64,000 bases of DNA from contig JADJIS010000002.1 of assembly GCA_016706865.1 (NCBI GenBank), positions 1,054,001-1,118,000 on the forward strand, in the 5' to 3' direction. The translations under genes and the position numbers were made by a program. The DNA is from Bacteroidota bacterium. GTDB taxonomy: Bacteria; Bacteroidota; Bacteroidia; Chitinophagales; BACL12. Shown here piece by piece: positions 42,452 through 51,311 of the stretch; positions within the stretch are counted from its first letter, which is position 1; every line of letters begins with the position of its first letter. Below the pieces are notes generated by a model. The model searched no databases. It was not told the origin of the DNA and saw nothing but the letters and a program-made list of their open reading frames with translations.

Positions 42452-44680
42452 ATGTCGGAACAACTCGCAACATTAGAACAGGCCAAACAACTTGGCATTT
42501 TACCGGAAGAATTTGAAAAAATAAAGGAAATACTTGGACGCACTCCAAATTTCACCGAACTCAGCATTTACAGTGTTATGTGGAGTGAACATTGCAGTTA
42601 TAAGAACTCCATTACGCTATTGAAAACCCTACCACGAAGCGGAAAAAAAATGTTGGTGGAAGCAGGAGAGGAGAATGCGGGACTGATTGATATTGGTGAT
42701 GGGTTGGCATGTGCTTTTAAAATTGAAAGTCACAATCACCCCTCTGCAATTGAACCTTATCAAGGCGCTGCAACGGGTGTGGGCGGAATTCACCGCGATA
42801 TTTTTACCATGGGTGCACGACCTATTTGTTCGTTAAACTCGCTGCGATTTGGAAATATTAAAAATAAAAAAACGCAGCATTTGGTGAAAGGTGTGGTGAA
42901 GGGAATTGGTGATTACGGAAATTGTTTCGGTGTGCCAACTGTTGGAGGAGAGGTGTATTTTGAAGATTGTTACAATACCAATATCCTCGTAAATGCAATG
43001 AGCGTTGGAATTGTGAAGGTTGGGGAAACCGTATCCGCTATTTCTGAAGGAGCAGGTAATCCGGTATATATTGTAGGAAGTGCCACCGGAAAGGACGGAA
43101 TTCACGGTGCCAGTTTCGCAAGTGGCGATCTGCACGATGAAAGTCATGAAGATCTGCCTTCCGTGCAGGTTGGAGATCCTTTTCAGGAGAAATTATTGCT
43201 CGAAGCTACTTTGGAGGCAATAAAAACAGGAGCTATTGTAGGAATGCAGGATATGGGTGCGGCAGGAATTACCTGTTCTACCTCCGAAATGAGTGCCAAA
43301 GGAAAACATGGAATGAAGATCAACCTCGATAAAGTTCCTACACGTCAGAAAAATATGAAGGGTTGGGAAATTTTGTTGAGTGAAAGTCAGGAAAGAATGT
43401 TGGTTGTTGTTCACAAAGGAAGAGAAAAAGAAGTGGAAGCTGTTTTTGATAAATGGGATCTGCATTGTGAAATAATTGGCGAAGTGATTGAAGGTGAAAT
43501 GTTGCAATATTATATGCACGATGAATTGATCGCTGAAGTGCCTGCCGAAAGTTTGGTTTTAGGTGGAGGTGCTCCGATTTATAAAAGAGAAACAAAAGAA
43601 CCGGAATATATAAAGGAGATCAAAAAATTTGATGCATCCAAAATTAATATTCCTAAAGATTTTATTTCGGTAGCAAGAAAATTAACATCCAACCCAAATA
43701 TTGCAAATAAAAGATGGATAACTGTTCAATACGATTCCATGGTGGGATTAAAAAATACTTCCACCAATTTAAAAAGTGATGCAACATTAGTTCGAATCAT
43801 TGGAAAAAATAAAGGACTTGCTGTTACCACCGATTGTAATGCCAGATATGTTTATGCTGATCCATATATCGGAACAATGATAGCAGTTAGTGAAGCTGCA
43901 AGAAATATTGTTGTAAGCGGAGCAGAACCTGCCGCAATTACTAATTGTCTCAATTTTGGAAATCCCTATAATCCGGAAGTATATTGGCAATTTACCAATG
44001 CAATAAAAGGTATGGGTGAGGCATGTCGAAAATTTGATACTCCGGTTACAGGTGGAAATGTTTCTTTTTATAATCAAAGTGAGGAAGGTCCGGTTTATCC
44101 AACTCCTACAATCGGTATGGTAGGGGTTATTGAGGATTTTAAAAATCAAATGACCCTCGATTTTATCAATACCGGAAATGTAATTTTAGTGATCGGGAAA
44201 ACAACCGACGATATTGCATGTAGTGAATATATTAAAGAACTACACGGCATTAAATATTCACCTGCTCCCTATTTTAATTTAAATGAGGAATACAGTTTGC
44301 AGCAGGCAATTAAAGAACTTATCCGCAATCAATTGATATATTCTGCTCATGATGTAAGTGAAGGTGGTTTATTTATTACTTTACTGGAAAGTGCGATAGT
44401 AAATCTACTCGGTTTTGAGGTGGAGACAGATCATACAATAAGAAAAGATGCATATTTATTTGGTGAAGGTCAAAGTAGGGTCGTAGTTTCCACATCCAGT
44501 GAAAAAGTATTTGTGATAGAAAATATTTGTAAGGAATTTGGTGTTCCCGTAAATGTTTTAGGACGTGTTACAGATGGTAAAATTTCTGTGGATGGGGAAG
44601 ATTTTGGAACAATAAATACATTTAAAGAACTGTATGATAATGCGATAGGGAAGTATATGAATGAGGAGGTGTTGGTGTGA
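42452..44680 (+). CDS. purL: Phosphoribosylformylglycinamidine synthase subunit PurL
   Basis: The 742-aa enzyme catalyses the fourth step of purine synthesis, converting FGAR to FGAM with ATP and ammonia. Motifs: YSVMWSEHCSYKNS near residue 45, ESHNHPSAIEPYQGAATGVG, VPTVGGEVYFEDCY, and the second-half repeats GGNVSFYNQSEEG and YSAHDVSEGGLF. Its length marks it as the small type that works with separate PurQ and PurS; neither is in the window. It has its own -7 box and no obvious riboswitch. Confidence 0.97.
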   Translation: MSEQLATLEQAKQLGILPEEFEKIKEILGRTPNFTELSIYSVMWSEHCSYKNSITLLKTLPRSGKKMLVEAGEENAGLIDIGDGLACAFKIESHNHPSAIEPYQGAATGVGGIHRDIFTMGARPICSLNSLRFGNIKNKKTQHLVKGVVKGIGDYGNCFGVPTVGGEVYFEDCYNTNILVNAMSVGIVKVGETVSAISEGAGNPVYIVGSATGKDGIHGASFASGDLHDESHEDLPSVQVGDPFQEKLLLEATLEAIKTGAIVGMQDMGAAGITCSTSEMSAKGKHGMKINLDKVPTRQKNMKGWEILLSESQERMLVVVHKGREKEVEAVFDKWDLHCEIIGEVIEGEMLQYYMHDELIAEVPAESLVLGGGAPIYKRETKEPEYIKEIKKFDASKINIPKDFISVARKLTSNPNIANKRWITVQYDSMVGLKNTSTNLKSDATLVRIIGKNKGLAVTTDCNARYVYADPYIGTMIAVSEAARNIVVSGAEPAAITNCLNFGNPYNPEVYWQFTNAIKGMGEACRKFDTPVTGGNVSFYNQSEEGPVYPTPTIGMVGVIEDFKNQMTLDFINTGNVILVIGKTTDDIACSEYIKELHGIKYSPAPYFNLNEEYSLQQAIKELIRNQLIYSAHDVSEGGLFITLLESAIVNLLGFEVETDHTIRKDAYLFGEGQSRVVVSTSSEKVFVIENICKEFGVPVNVLGRVTDGKISVDGEDFGTINTFKELYDNAIGKYMNEEVLV

Positions 44681-44780
44681 AGGGGTTGAAGTCGCAGTTT
44701 AGCTGACGATAATAAAAAGTATGTCTTGATATCTATAATTTCCAATCAAATAAATTACCTCCTATGTTAAGTAGATCAAG

Positions 44781-44845
44781 TCCTTTATCCTGTGTCTTGT
44801 GTCCTGTGTCCCATTCTTTGTCCTGTGTCCCGTGTCTTATGTCCG
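44781..44845. repeat. Heptamer array TCCTGTG
   Basis: Seven-base units in phase: TCCTTTA, TCCTGTG, TCTTGTG, TCCTGTG, then after a 12-base break TCCTGTG, TCCCGTG, TCTTATG. The array lies between purL and the glycosyltransferase gene. Confidence 0.88.
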
Positions 44846-44882
44846 ACCGGAACTTTTTACTTTTTAATATCTGATTCCCACC

Positions 44883-46331
44883 ATGATTACAAAAAGAAAT
44901 CTACCGGAACTTTTTGTTGTTTTCATTTTGCTTTTGTTTGTTCTATTAAAAATTCCGGCATTGCACTTACCTTATTTTTGGGATGAATTAGGAGTTTATT
45001 CCCGTGCCGGATTATATCTTCATGATAATGGTTTGGGACTGTTGCCAAAAGATCTACCTCCTGAATTATCACGTGGGCATCCTCTTTTATTTGCATTTAT
45101 TCAGGCGATAGGTTATAATATTTTTGGGGATGGAGTTGTAGGCGGACATATTACTGCGCTTATTATTTCATTGATATTATTATGGAGTGTGTATTTTATT
45201 ACATCAAAGTATTTTTCAAAATACACAGCACTTTTAGCTGTGATGATATTAATTATACAACCTCTGTTTTTTGCACAATCAGTATTGATCTTACCTGAAA
45301 TTAGCCTTGCTTTATTTGTGTTATGGGCTATATATTTTTGGTTGGGGAAAAAATATATTTTACACGGAATATTTTCCACCCTCGCGATATTGATCAAAGA
45401 AACAGCGATAATAATTCCTGTGGTTATCATTTTTTCGGAGCTGATCTATTATATTGTTGTCAAATCAAAAAGGGAAAAAATTATTTTTCGTTTTAAATAT
45501 TTATGGGTATTACTTCCGTTTTTGGTATTCGGTATTTTTTTGCTTATCCAGAAACAACAGAATGGATGGTATTTATTCCCGTTACACGGTGACAACATTA
45601 AGATCAGCCTGAACAGAATATTTTCTTTTGGTGCAGATTATCTTGTCTTTTTGTTTTTGGAGCAAGGGAGGATATTATTAACAGGTGTTATTTTTATTTT
45701 AGTTATATTACTTATCACCTCTAAAAAATTGGTGTATCAAAGAATATCAATTTTTCTGATCACTTTAATTATGGGTGGACTTGCATTTAATTCCATCAAT
45801 TTTTACATGAACCGATATACGTTATTTGTATTGGTTCCTTTTGTGATGCTCTCGTCTGCAGTTATTATGCAATGTATTCAGAAATATCGTTTTGTATTAT
45901 TAATTCTGCCAATTATATTTTTTGCGGGAATTTATTGTATGTATGGCAAGGAACTTTGGCCTGAAGATACCTCATCACTTAATATGCAACAAAAATTTCA
46001 CTATGATGAGAATATGAGTTATGTTGATTTTTTAGATATACAACAAAAGGCCATTGATCACGTGATGAACAATGTTGGTTCAAATGAATTTATTTACGCT
46101 AATTTTCCAATAAATGTTGCGCTGGTGGATAGCAGGTTTGGTTACACATTATTGGTTGAGAATAAGGATTTTAGAGTGTTAAACCGTCAGAATACCCAAT
46201 ATGAAATAAAATATTCACTCATTTCTGATCCAGGTTCCTATGAATATGAGTTGCCCGACAGCAATAGCATTGTCTTGGACAAGCTCGTGGAAAATAATGT
46301 AGTAAATGTTAAAATATACAGGCCTAAATAG
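44883..46331 (+). CDS. GT39-type membrane glycosyltransferase (ArnT/PMT-like)
   Basis: The 482-aa protein has about ten to eleven membrane spans. The first extracytoplasmic loop holds the Asp-Glu pair in LPYFWDELGVYSRAG, the catalytic motif of GT-C enzymes such as ArnT and protein-O-mannosyltransferases, and the third loop has ILIKETAIIIP, matching the KETA motif of the same fold. The C-terminal 120 residues form a periplasmic domain (HYDENMSYVDFLDIQQKAID). It probably transfers a sugar from a polyprenyl-phosphate donor to lipid A, another lipid or a protein. The acceptor is unknown. Confidence 0.85.
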   Translation: MITKRNLPELFVVFILLLFVLLKIPALHLPYFWDELGVYSRAGLYLHDNGLGLLPKDLPPELSRGHPLLFAFIQAIGYNIFGDGVVGGHITALIISLILLWSVYFITSKYFSKYTALLAVMILIIQPLFFAQSVLILPEISLALFVLWAIYFWLGKKYILHGIFSTLAILIKETAIIIPVVIIFSELIYYIVVKSKREKIIFRFKYLWVLLPFLVFGIFLLIQKQQNGWYLFPLHGDNIKISLNRIFSFGADYLVFLFLEQGRILLTGVIFILVILLITSKKLVYQRISIFLITLIMGGLAFNSINFYMNRYTLFVLVPFVMLSSAVIMQCIQKYRFVLLILPIIFFAGIYCMYGKELWPEDTSSLNMQQKFHYDENMSYVDFLDIQQKAIDHVMNNVGSNEFIYANFPINVALVDSRFGYTLLVENKDFRVLNRQNTQYEIKYSLISDPGSYEYELPDSNSIVLDKLVENNVVNVKIYRPK

Positions 46332-46384
46332 GTGAAATTTTGTGAACTAATAGGCAGCGAAATTTGTTTCCTTGTAAACTTTTA

Positions 46385-47350
46385 ATGATGAAAAATTCAG
46401 TAATATATGTTATGTTTTTAATGGTGATCAGCTTCTCCTTTTACGCATGTCAGCAATCAGCAAATGGCAGTAACGGCAAAGAAGAAGTGCTTACCGGCAA
46501 TGAAAAACTAACGGAGCAATATAAACCGGATGCTAACTGGAATAGCTATTGGTATCAGGGCAAAGCAGAAATTACAAGTTACAAGTTAATGCAGAGCAGA
46601 TATGGCGAAATTCACGAGGGAACTGCTGTAAATATTTTTGTAACCGAAGATTTCTCCAGATCTAAACAGGTTAAATTGGATGATCCATCAAAAGCCGGGG
46701 ATGATAAATTGCCTATATTAAAACTAAATCAGTCTATTAAATTTAATACCGGCATATATCCATATTCTATTATGATGAGTGCCTTCTCACCTGTCGACAT
46801 TAATAATTATCCCCACGCAGTAAAAATTACGGGTTCAATTCAGGAATGGTGTGGAATGGCTACATATCAAATGAACAACAAAAAGAATAAATTTGAAATA
46901 GAACAACGCAGTTATTTCGAACAAGAGGGTGATAAAGAAATAAGTTTAACAGCGAGTGTTCAGGAAGATGAATTGTGGAATTTGATAAGACTCAATCCGG
47001 ATAAATTACCTAGGGGAGAAATTTCTATTTTGCCGGGAACTGAATATTTGAGATTGTCACATAAACCCACGGAAGCCGTAAAAGCTAATTTGGATCTTCG
47101 GGATGAAAATGGAATCATGGTATATGTTATTGATATGCCTTCCCTGCAGCGTAAATTACTGATAAGATTTGAAAAAAGTTTTCCATATAAAATTATGGGT
47201 TGGGAAGATGCTTATCCTGGCATTGATGGTGTGGTTCTTACTACTACTGCAATTAAAAATAAGGAATTATTATTGGATTATTGGCGAACACATAATAATG
47301 CAGATAGAATTTTAAGAGAGCAATTGGGCCTGCCAAAAGATGCTCAATAA
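46385..47350 (+). CDS. Conserved Bacteroidota lipoprotein, function unknown
   Basis: I start at the ATG at 46385; the next codon is also ATG. A lipoprotein signal ends in SFYAC and the mature protein is about 300 aa. The sequence WNSYWYQGKAEITSYKLMQSRYGEIHEGTA (first part only within 20 residues: YWYQGKAEITSYKLMQSRYG) is strongly conserved from memory in Bacteroidota, where homologues are often called 'septum formation inhibitor Maf'; it shows none of the Maf nucleotide pyrophosphatase motifs, so I treat that name as wrong. It has a beta-rich layout and probably faces the periplasm. Confidence 0.78.
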   Translation: MMKNSVIYVMFLMVISFSFYACQQSANGSNGKEEVLTGNEKLTEQYKPDANWNSYWYQGKAEITSYKLMQSRYGEIHEGTAVNIFVTEDFSRSKQVKLDDPSKAGDDKLPILKLNQSIKFNTGIYPYSIMMSAFSPVDINNYPHAVKITGSIQEWCGMATYQMNNKKNKFEIEQRSYFEQEGDKEISLTASVQEDELWNLIRLNPDKLPRGEISILPGTEYLRLSHKPTEAVKANLDLRDENGIMVYVIDMPSLQRKLLIRFEKSFPYKIMGWEDAYPGIDGVVLTTTAIKNKELLLDYWRTHNNADRILREQLGLPKDAQ

Positions 47351-47385
47351 TATTTCTTTATAGTAGAAATATAATGTTAAAAGGT

Positions 47386-47862
47386 TTATTCCAAAAAATT
47401 TAATTCGTAGCGTTCTGAAAATCTTTTTTGTGTATTTATGAATGATTCAGCCTGCTGCTTTAACATGTTTTGATTGGATTTGAGTAATTCCTGCACATGT
47501 ATGGAATCTTCTTTTAAATAAAGTGTATCAGAAAGTATATTATAAATTGTATCGTAAATAGAAAATGCATACATATAATTATCTACCATGGCTAAACCGG
47601 CTAAACGCAAGGTGTCATCCTTTTCCAATGGAGTTAGGGCATTTAATGAATCTTGCATTGCCAGCAATTTAGTAACGGAATTTTGTTTTTTAATTTCATA
47701 TTCCTGCATAAAATTAGTGGTATTCCATACCTTCATGGTGCGTTCACTTTGTTCTACAAATTTGACGACCTTATCGTTGTAAGTGGTTATTTTTTCAAAT
47801 TTATGTTTATTACACGAAGTAAAAACTAAACAGGCTGCAATACATAAGATTCCGCTTCTCAT
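47386..47862 (-). CDS. Small lipoprotein, helical
   Basis: The 158-aa protein has a lipoprotein signal (MRSGILCIAACLVFTSC, Cys17). The mature part is predicted to be almost all helix (YNDKVVKFVEQSERTMKVW, DSIHVQELLKSNQNMLKQQ). I do not recognise a family. It converges on the 46385 gene, separated by 35 bases with a weak hairpin (47350-47372), and is divergent to hldD, whose ATG lies 35 bases away, so the two share a very short promoter region. Confidence 0.75.
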   Translation of the reverse strand: MRSGILCIAACLVFTSCNKHKFEKITTYNDKVVKFVEQSERTMKVWNTTNFMQEYEIKKQNSVTKLLAMQDSLNALTPLEKDDTLRLAGLAMVDNYMYAFSIYDTIYNILSDTLYLKEDSIHVQELLKSNQNMLKQQAESFINTQKRFSERYELNFLE

Positions 47863-47896
47863 AAAAAAAAACTTTAGTTTTGTGCAAATTTACAGA

Positions 47897-48895
47897 ATGA
47901 AAATGGAAGTGGAGGACACCCGGGAATGTATTGCAATCACAGGCGCTTTTGGTTTTATCGGGAGTTGCCTGGCGGCTCAATTGAGCAGAACCGGTGTTTA
48001 CAAGCTGATTCTGATAGACGATTTCAGAGAAGAGCATAAACTTCACAACCTCGAAAATGTAGATGCTGACCTGAAAATTGAAAGGGAGGATTTTCTTGAC
48101 TGGACAAAATCAAATTTGGATCAGAAAATTGATTATTTTTTACATATTGGAGCACGAACGGATACTACAGAATTTGATAAGGAGATATTTGATAAACTTA
48201 ATTTAAATTATTCCAAAGCTATTTGGAATTTATGTTGTGAAAGAAATATCCCTTTAATTTATGCATCAAGCGCAGCCACCTTTGGTAATGGAGAAAATGG
48301 GTATAGTGATGATCATAATTCCATTCATAAACTTGTACCGTTAAATCCATACGGCGAATCGAAAAATGAATTTGATCTATGGGTGTTAAAGCAAAAAACA
48401 TCTCCACCATTTTGGTACGGATTAAAATTCTTTAATGTTTATGGTCCAAACGAATATCACAAATCGCGAATGGCTTCGGTGATATTTCATGCCTTCAGTC
48501 AATTTAAAGATCATGGTTCAGTAAAACTATTTAAATCGCATAAACCAGAGTTTAACGATGGCGAACAGTTACGCGATTTTGTATATGTAAAGGATATTGT
48601 AGCCGTAATTACCTGGTTATTGAAGTGCAAAACCTATTCCGGTATTTATAATCTGGGAACCGGCAAAGCGAATACTTTTTACGCCCTTGCAGCAAGTGTT
48701 GCCAGTGCCATGCAGGTGCCATTAAATATTCAATGGATCGATATTCCTGAAGATATCAGAGATAAATACCAATATTTTACAGAAGCTAAGATGGATAAAC
48801 TTATTGCAGCTGGTTACAAAAATTATTTTACATCCTTAGAAGCCGGAATCGAAGATTATGTAAAAAATTATTTAATCCCTGAAAATTATTATTGA
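47897..48895 (+). CDS. hldD: ADP-L-glycero-D-manno-heptose 6-epimerase
   Basis: I use the ATG at 47897 (MKMEVEDTREC...); a longer frame upstream would overlap the divergent lipoprotein gene. The roughly 332-aa product is an extended SDR with the NAD-binding motif TGAFGFIGS, HIGARTDTTE, the serine of YASSAATFG, the catalytic YGESK (Tyr-x3-Lys) and KFFNVYGPNEYHKSRMAS, which is diagnostic for the heptose epimerase group. It makes the L-glycero heptose donor for the LPS inner core, after KDO addition by the pathway of kdsB. A heptamer array follows it. Confidence 0.96.
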   Translation: MKMEVEDTRECIAITGAFGFIGSCLAAQLSRTGVYKLILIDDFREEHKLHNLENVDADLKIEREDFLDWTKSNLDQKIDYFLHIGARTDTTEFDKEIFDKLNLNYSKAIWNLCCERNIPLIYASSAATFGNGENGYSDDHNSIHKLVPLNPYGESKNEFDLWVLKQKTSPPFWYGLKFFNVYGPNEYHKSRMASVIFHAFSQFKDHGSVKLFKSHKPEFNDGEQLRDFVYVKDIVAVITWLLKCKTYSGIYNLGTGKANTFYALAASVASAMQVPLNIQWIDIPEDIRDKYQYFTEAKMDKLIAAGYKNYFTSLEAGIEDYVKNYLIPENYY

Positions 48896-48949
48896 AAGTA
48901 TTTACAACTATAAACATCAAAACCAAAAATTAAACAAGGCCAACTTAAA

Positions 48950-49033
48950 TCCTATTTCCTACTTCCTATGTCATAAGTCCTATGTCCTATGTCCTATGTC
49001 CTATGTCCTATGTCCTATGTCCTATGCCCTATC
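48950..49033. repeat. Twelve-unit heptamer array TCCTATG
   Basis: Exactly twelve 7-base units occupy 84 bases; seven consecutive ones (48978-49026) are perfect TCCTATG and an eighth lies at 48964. It ends 40 bases before the -7 box of the HMG-CoA reductase operon. Confidence 0.95.
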
Positions 49034-49073
49034 TCCCCTTTCGCCAATTAAACTGATTTTATCGCCATTATAG

Positions 49074-49081
49074 TATATTTG
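49074..49081 (+). promoter_or_regulatory. -7 box of the seven-gene lipid-like operon
   Basis: TATATTTG matches TAnnTTTG and lies 20 bases before the ATG of the first gene. Confidence 0.55.
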
Positions 49082-49101
49082 TTGTCAGCAAACCCTCCAA
49101 T

Positions 49102-50379
49102 ATGTCAACATCATCAGAAAAAGCACGACGATTAATTGAATTATTTTCAAAAATAAAACCCTTTGACCAGGTACTTAATGAACTGGTTCCCTTCGATGAA
49201 TTATTGTCTTCCGATCAACGTATTCCGGGACCGCTTAACTGGTCGAAGGAAGCTCAGATAGAGCGACTTGAATTTATTAAGAATAAAACCGGCAAATCAC
49301 TGGATACACTATCCGGTAAATCGGAACTGACCGATCCGCACGATCTAAAAGGAAATATTGAACAATTTATTGGAATGACTCAAATACCAACAGGCATTAT
49401 CGGACCTGTTCGTATTCATGGCACTCTTGCACAAGGTGATTTTTATGTTCCGATGGCTACTACGGAAGGTGCATTGGTGGCATCCTATAACAGAGGTGCT
49501 CGCGCAACTGCTTTATGTGGTGGAATAATTTCTGTTTGCCTGACAGAAGGTGTGCAACGCTCTCCTATATTTAAATTCAGATCATTATCTGAAGTTGGAG
49601 TTTTTCTTCAATGGATATTGCAACAATTGCCTGTATTTACCGAAATAGTTTCTAAAACCAGCAGATTTGCGGAATTACAGGATATGCGATTAAACATGGA
49701 AGGAAATACGGTTGTTGTAATTTTTGAATATACTACCGGTGATGCTGCGGGGCAAAATATGGTTACGATTTGTACCAATGAAATTTGTTCGTTTATTAAT
49801 CAGAATACTCCGATAATACCACAATATTGGTTTATAGAAGGAAATTATTCCGGCGATAAAAAAGCAACTGCGGTTTCCTTCACAACTGTTCGTGGAAAAA
49901 AAGTAACTGCCGAAGCATTTATTAAAAAATCGGTTATAGAAAATGTATTGCGCACCTCTGCAAAAGATATTGCACAATATTGGCAAACTTCCTCTGTTGC
50001 ATCTGTGCAAAGTGGTAGCATCGGAATTCAAGGACATTTTGCCAATGGATTAACTGCAATTTTTATTGCAACCGGTCAGGATGCAGCTTGTGTTTCTGAA
50101 GCATATGTTGGAATTACCCGTATGGAGGTAATTAACGATGCCGACCTTTATGTGTCGGTTACACTTCCAAGTTTAGTTGTTGGAACTATAGGAGGTGGCA
50201 CCGGTTTGCCAACGCAACGCGAATGCCTTGATCTGCTGGATTGCAGCGGACCCGGCAGTGCGCGTAAGTTTGCTGAAATTTGCGGAGCAACCGTTTTAGC
50301 AGGCGAATTATCGATAGCTGCTGCAATGGCTTCCGGCGATTTTTCTGATGCACATAAATTATTCGGAAGAAAAAAATGA
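49102..50379 (+). CDS. Hydroxymethylglutaryl-CoA reductase
   Basis: The 425-aa soluble enzyme has the HMG-CoA reductase fold and catalytic set: Glu122 in ATTEGALVASYNRG, Lys253/254 in SGDKKATAVSF, Asp327 in TGQDAACVSEA, and a C-terminal His418 (SDAHKLFGRKK) as in class I enzymes. IPTGIIGPVRI and GTIGGGTGLPTQ also fit. The nucleotide/substrate segment reads DAAGQNM instead of the usual DAMGMNM. It reduces HMG-CoA to mevalonate, the committed step of one isoprenoid route. The remaining mevalonate genes are not in the window. Its end overlaps the next gene (ATGA). Confidence 0.92.
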   Translation: MSTSSEKARRLIELFSKIKPFDQVLNELVPFDELLSSDQRIPGPLNWSKEAQIERLEFIKNKTGKSLDTLSGKSELTDPHDLKGNIEQFIGMTQIPTGIIGPVRIHGTLAQGDFYVPMATTEGALVASYNRGARATALCGGIISVCLTEGVQRSPIFKFRSLSEVGVFLQWILQQLPVFTEIVSKTSRFAELQDMRLNMEGNTVVVIFEYTTGDAAGQNMVTICTNEICSFINQNTPIIPQYWFIEGNYSGDKKATAVSFTTVRGKKVTAEAFIKKSVIENVLRTSAKDIAQYWQTSSVASVQSGSIGIQGHFANGLTAIFIATGQDAACVSEAYVGITRMEVINDADLYVSVTLPSLVVGTIGGGTGLPTQRECLDLLDCSGPGSARKFAEICGATVLAGELSIAAAMASGDFSDAHKLFGRKK

Positions 50380-51311
50380 AAAATCCCCACGGCTCCTTTT
50401 TATACCGATTTTACATTTATCAAAAAGAAAGATTTCCTTTTATTGGATATATTTTTCTGGTTGGGGCATTTAGTTTTTCTGCAATATCATTTTCACGTAT
50501 GTGCAGAGGTGTAGATGGTTTTATAGATCTGCAACCATTTTTAGTATGTGTATTTAATACACTAACCCTCTTTTTTCTGGTGAGAATTTTCGATGAATTT
50601 AAAGATCAGGAGGATGACGCATTATATCGGAAGTATCTACCCGTTCCAAGAGGAATAATTTCTTTGCGGGAATTAAAATATATTGGTGCAACGGTGTTTG
50701 TATTACAAGTAGTTGTAAATAGCATTTTCTACCCGCAAATGCTTTTATTATATTTCTTTGTAATGTGTTATTTGCTGCTCATGGGCAAAGAATTTTTTAT
50801 TGGGGATTGGTTGAAGAAACATCAGTTTTGGTATGTTACCAGTCACATGTTCATAATACCCTTTATCGATATTTTTGCAAGTGGTTTCGACTGGCACCTG
50901 AGTAATATTGATCCTCCCGCCGGATTGCTCATATTCTTTTGTATCAGTTACCTCAATGGTATTGTTTTGGAAATTGGGAGAAAAATTAAAACACCGGAAT
51001 CCGAGGAAGTTGGAGTATTGAGTTATACCAGGTTAATAGGATCAAAAAAAGCTCCTGCATTTTGGATATTGATTTTATTTGTAACCATGTTATTTGCTTA
51101 TGCAGGTGCATGGTATGCAGGTTTGGGAGCCATTGCATACATTGTTTTTACTTTGCTCTTTTTGATCTGTTCGTTACCGGCGATACTATTTATCAAAAGC
51201 CCTACAATAAGATCTGCTAAATATATCGAATATTTTTCCGCATTATGGACATTCGGAATGTATCTCACCCTTGGTGGAATTCCAATGTTCCTTAAATTGT
51301 TGGGAATATGA
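50376..51311 (+). CDS. UbiA-family prenyltransferase
   Basis: The 311-aa protein has about eight to nine membrane spans. The first Asp-rich motif is RIFDEFKDQEDD (about 70-81) and the second is in EIGRKIKTPESEEVGVLSY (near 200-218), at the two positions used by UbiA enzymes to bind a prenyl diphosphate via magnesium; the second is Glu-rich rather than Asp-rich. YLPVPRGIISLRELK is a typical following segment. Members attach prenyl chains to aromatic rings or to glycerol phosphate. It overlaps genes on both sides by 4 bases. Confidence 0.85.
   Translation: MKNPHGSFLYRFYIYQKERFPFIGYIFLVGAFSFSAISFSRMCRGVDGFIDLQPFLVCVFNTLTLFFLVRIFDEFKDQEDDALYRKYLPVPRGIISLRELKYIGATVFVLQVVVNSIFYPQMLLLYFFVMCYLLLMGKEFFIGDWLKKHQFWYVTSHMFIIPFIDIFASGFDWHLSNIDPPAGLLIFFCISYLNGIVLEIGRKIKTPESEEVGVLSYTRLIGSKKAPAFWILILFVTMLFAYAGAWYAGLGAIAYIVFTLLFLICSLPAILFIKSPTIRSAKYIEYFSALWTFGMYLTLGGIPMFLKLLGI

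Noticed and set aside
46385..47350. Septum inhibitor Maf
   Set aside because: The name circulates for homologues, but the lipoprotein has none of the Maf pyrophosphatase motifs.
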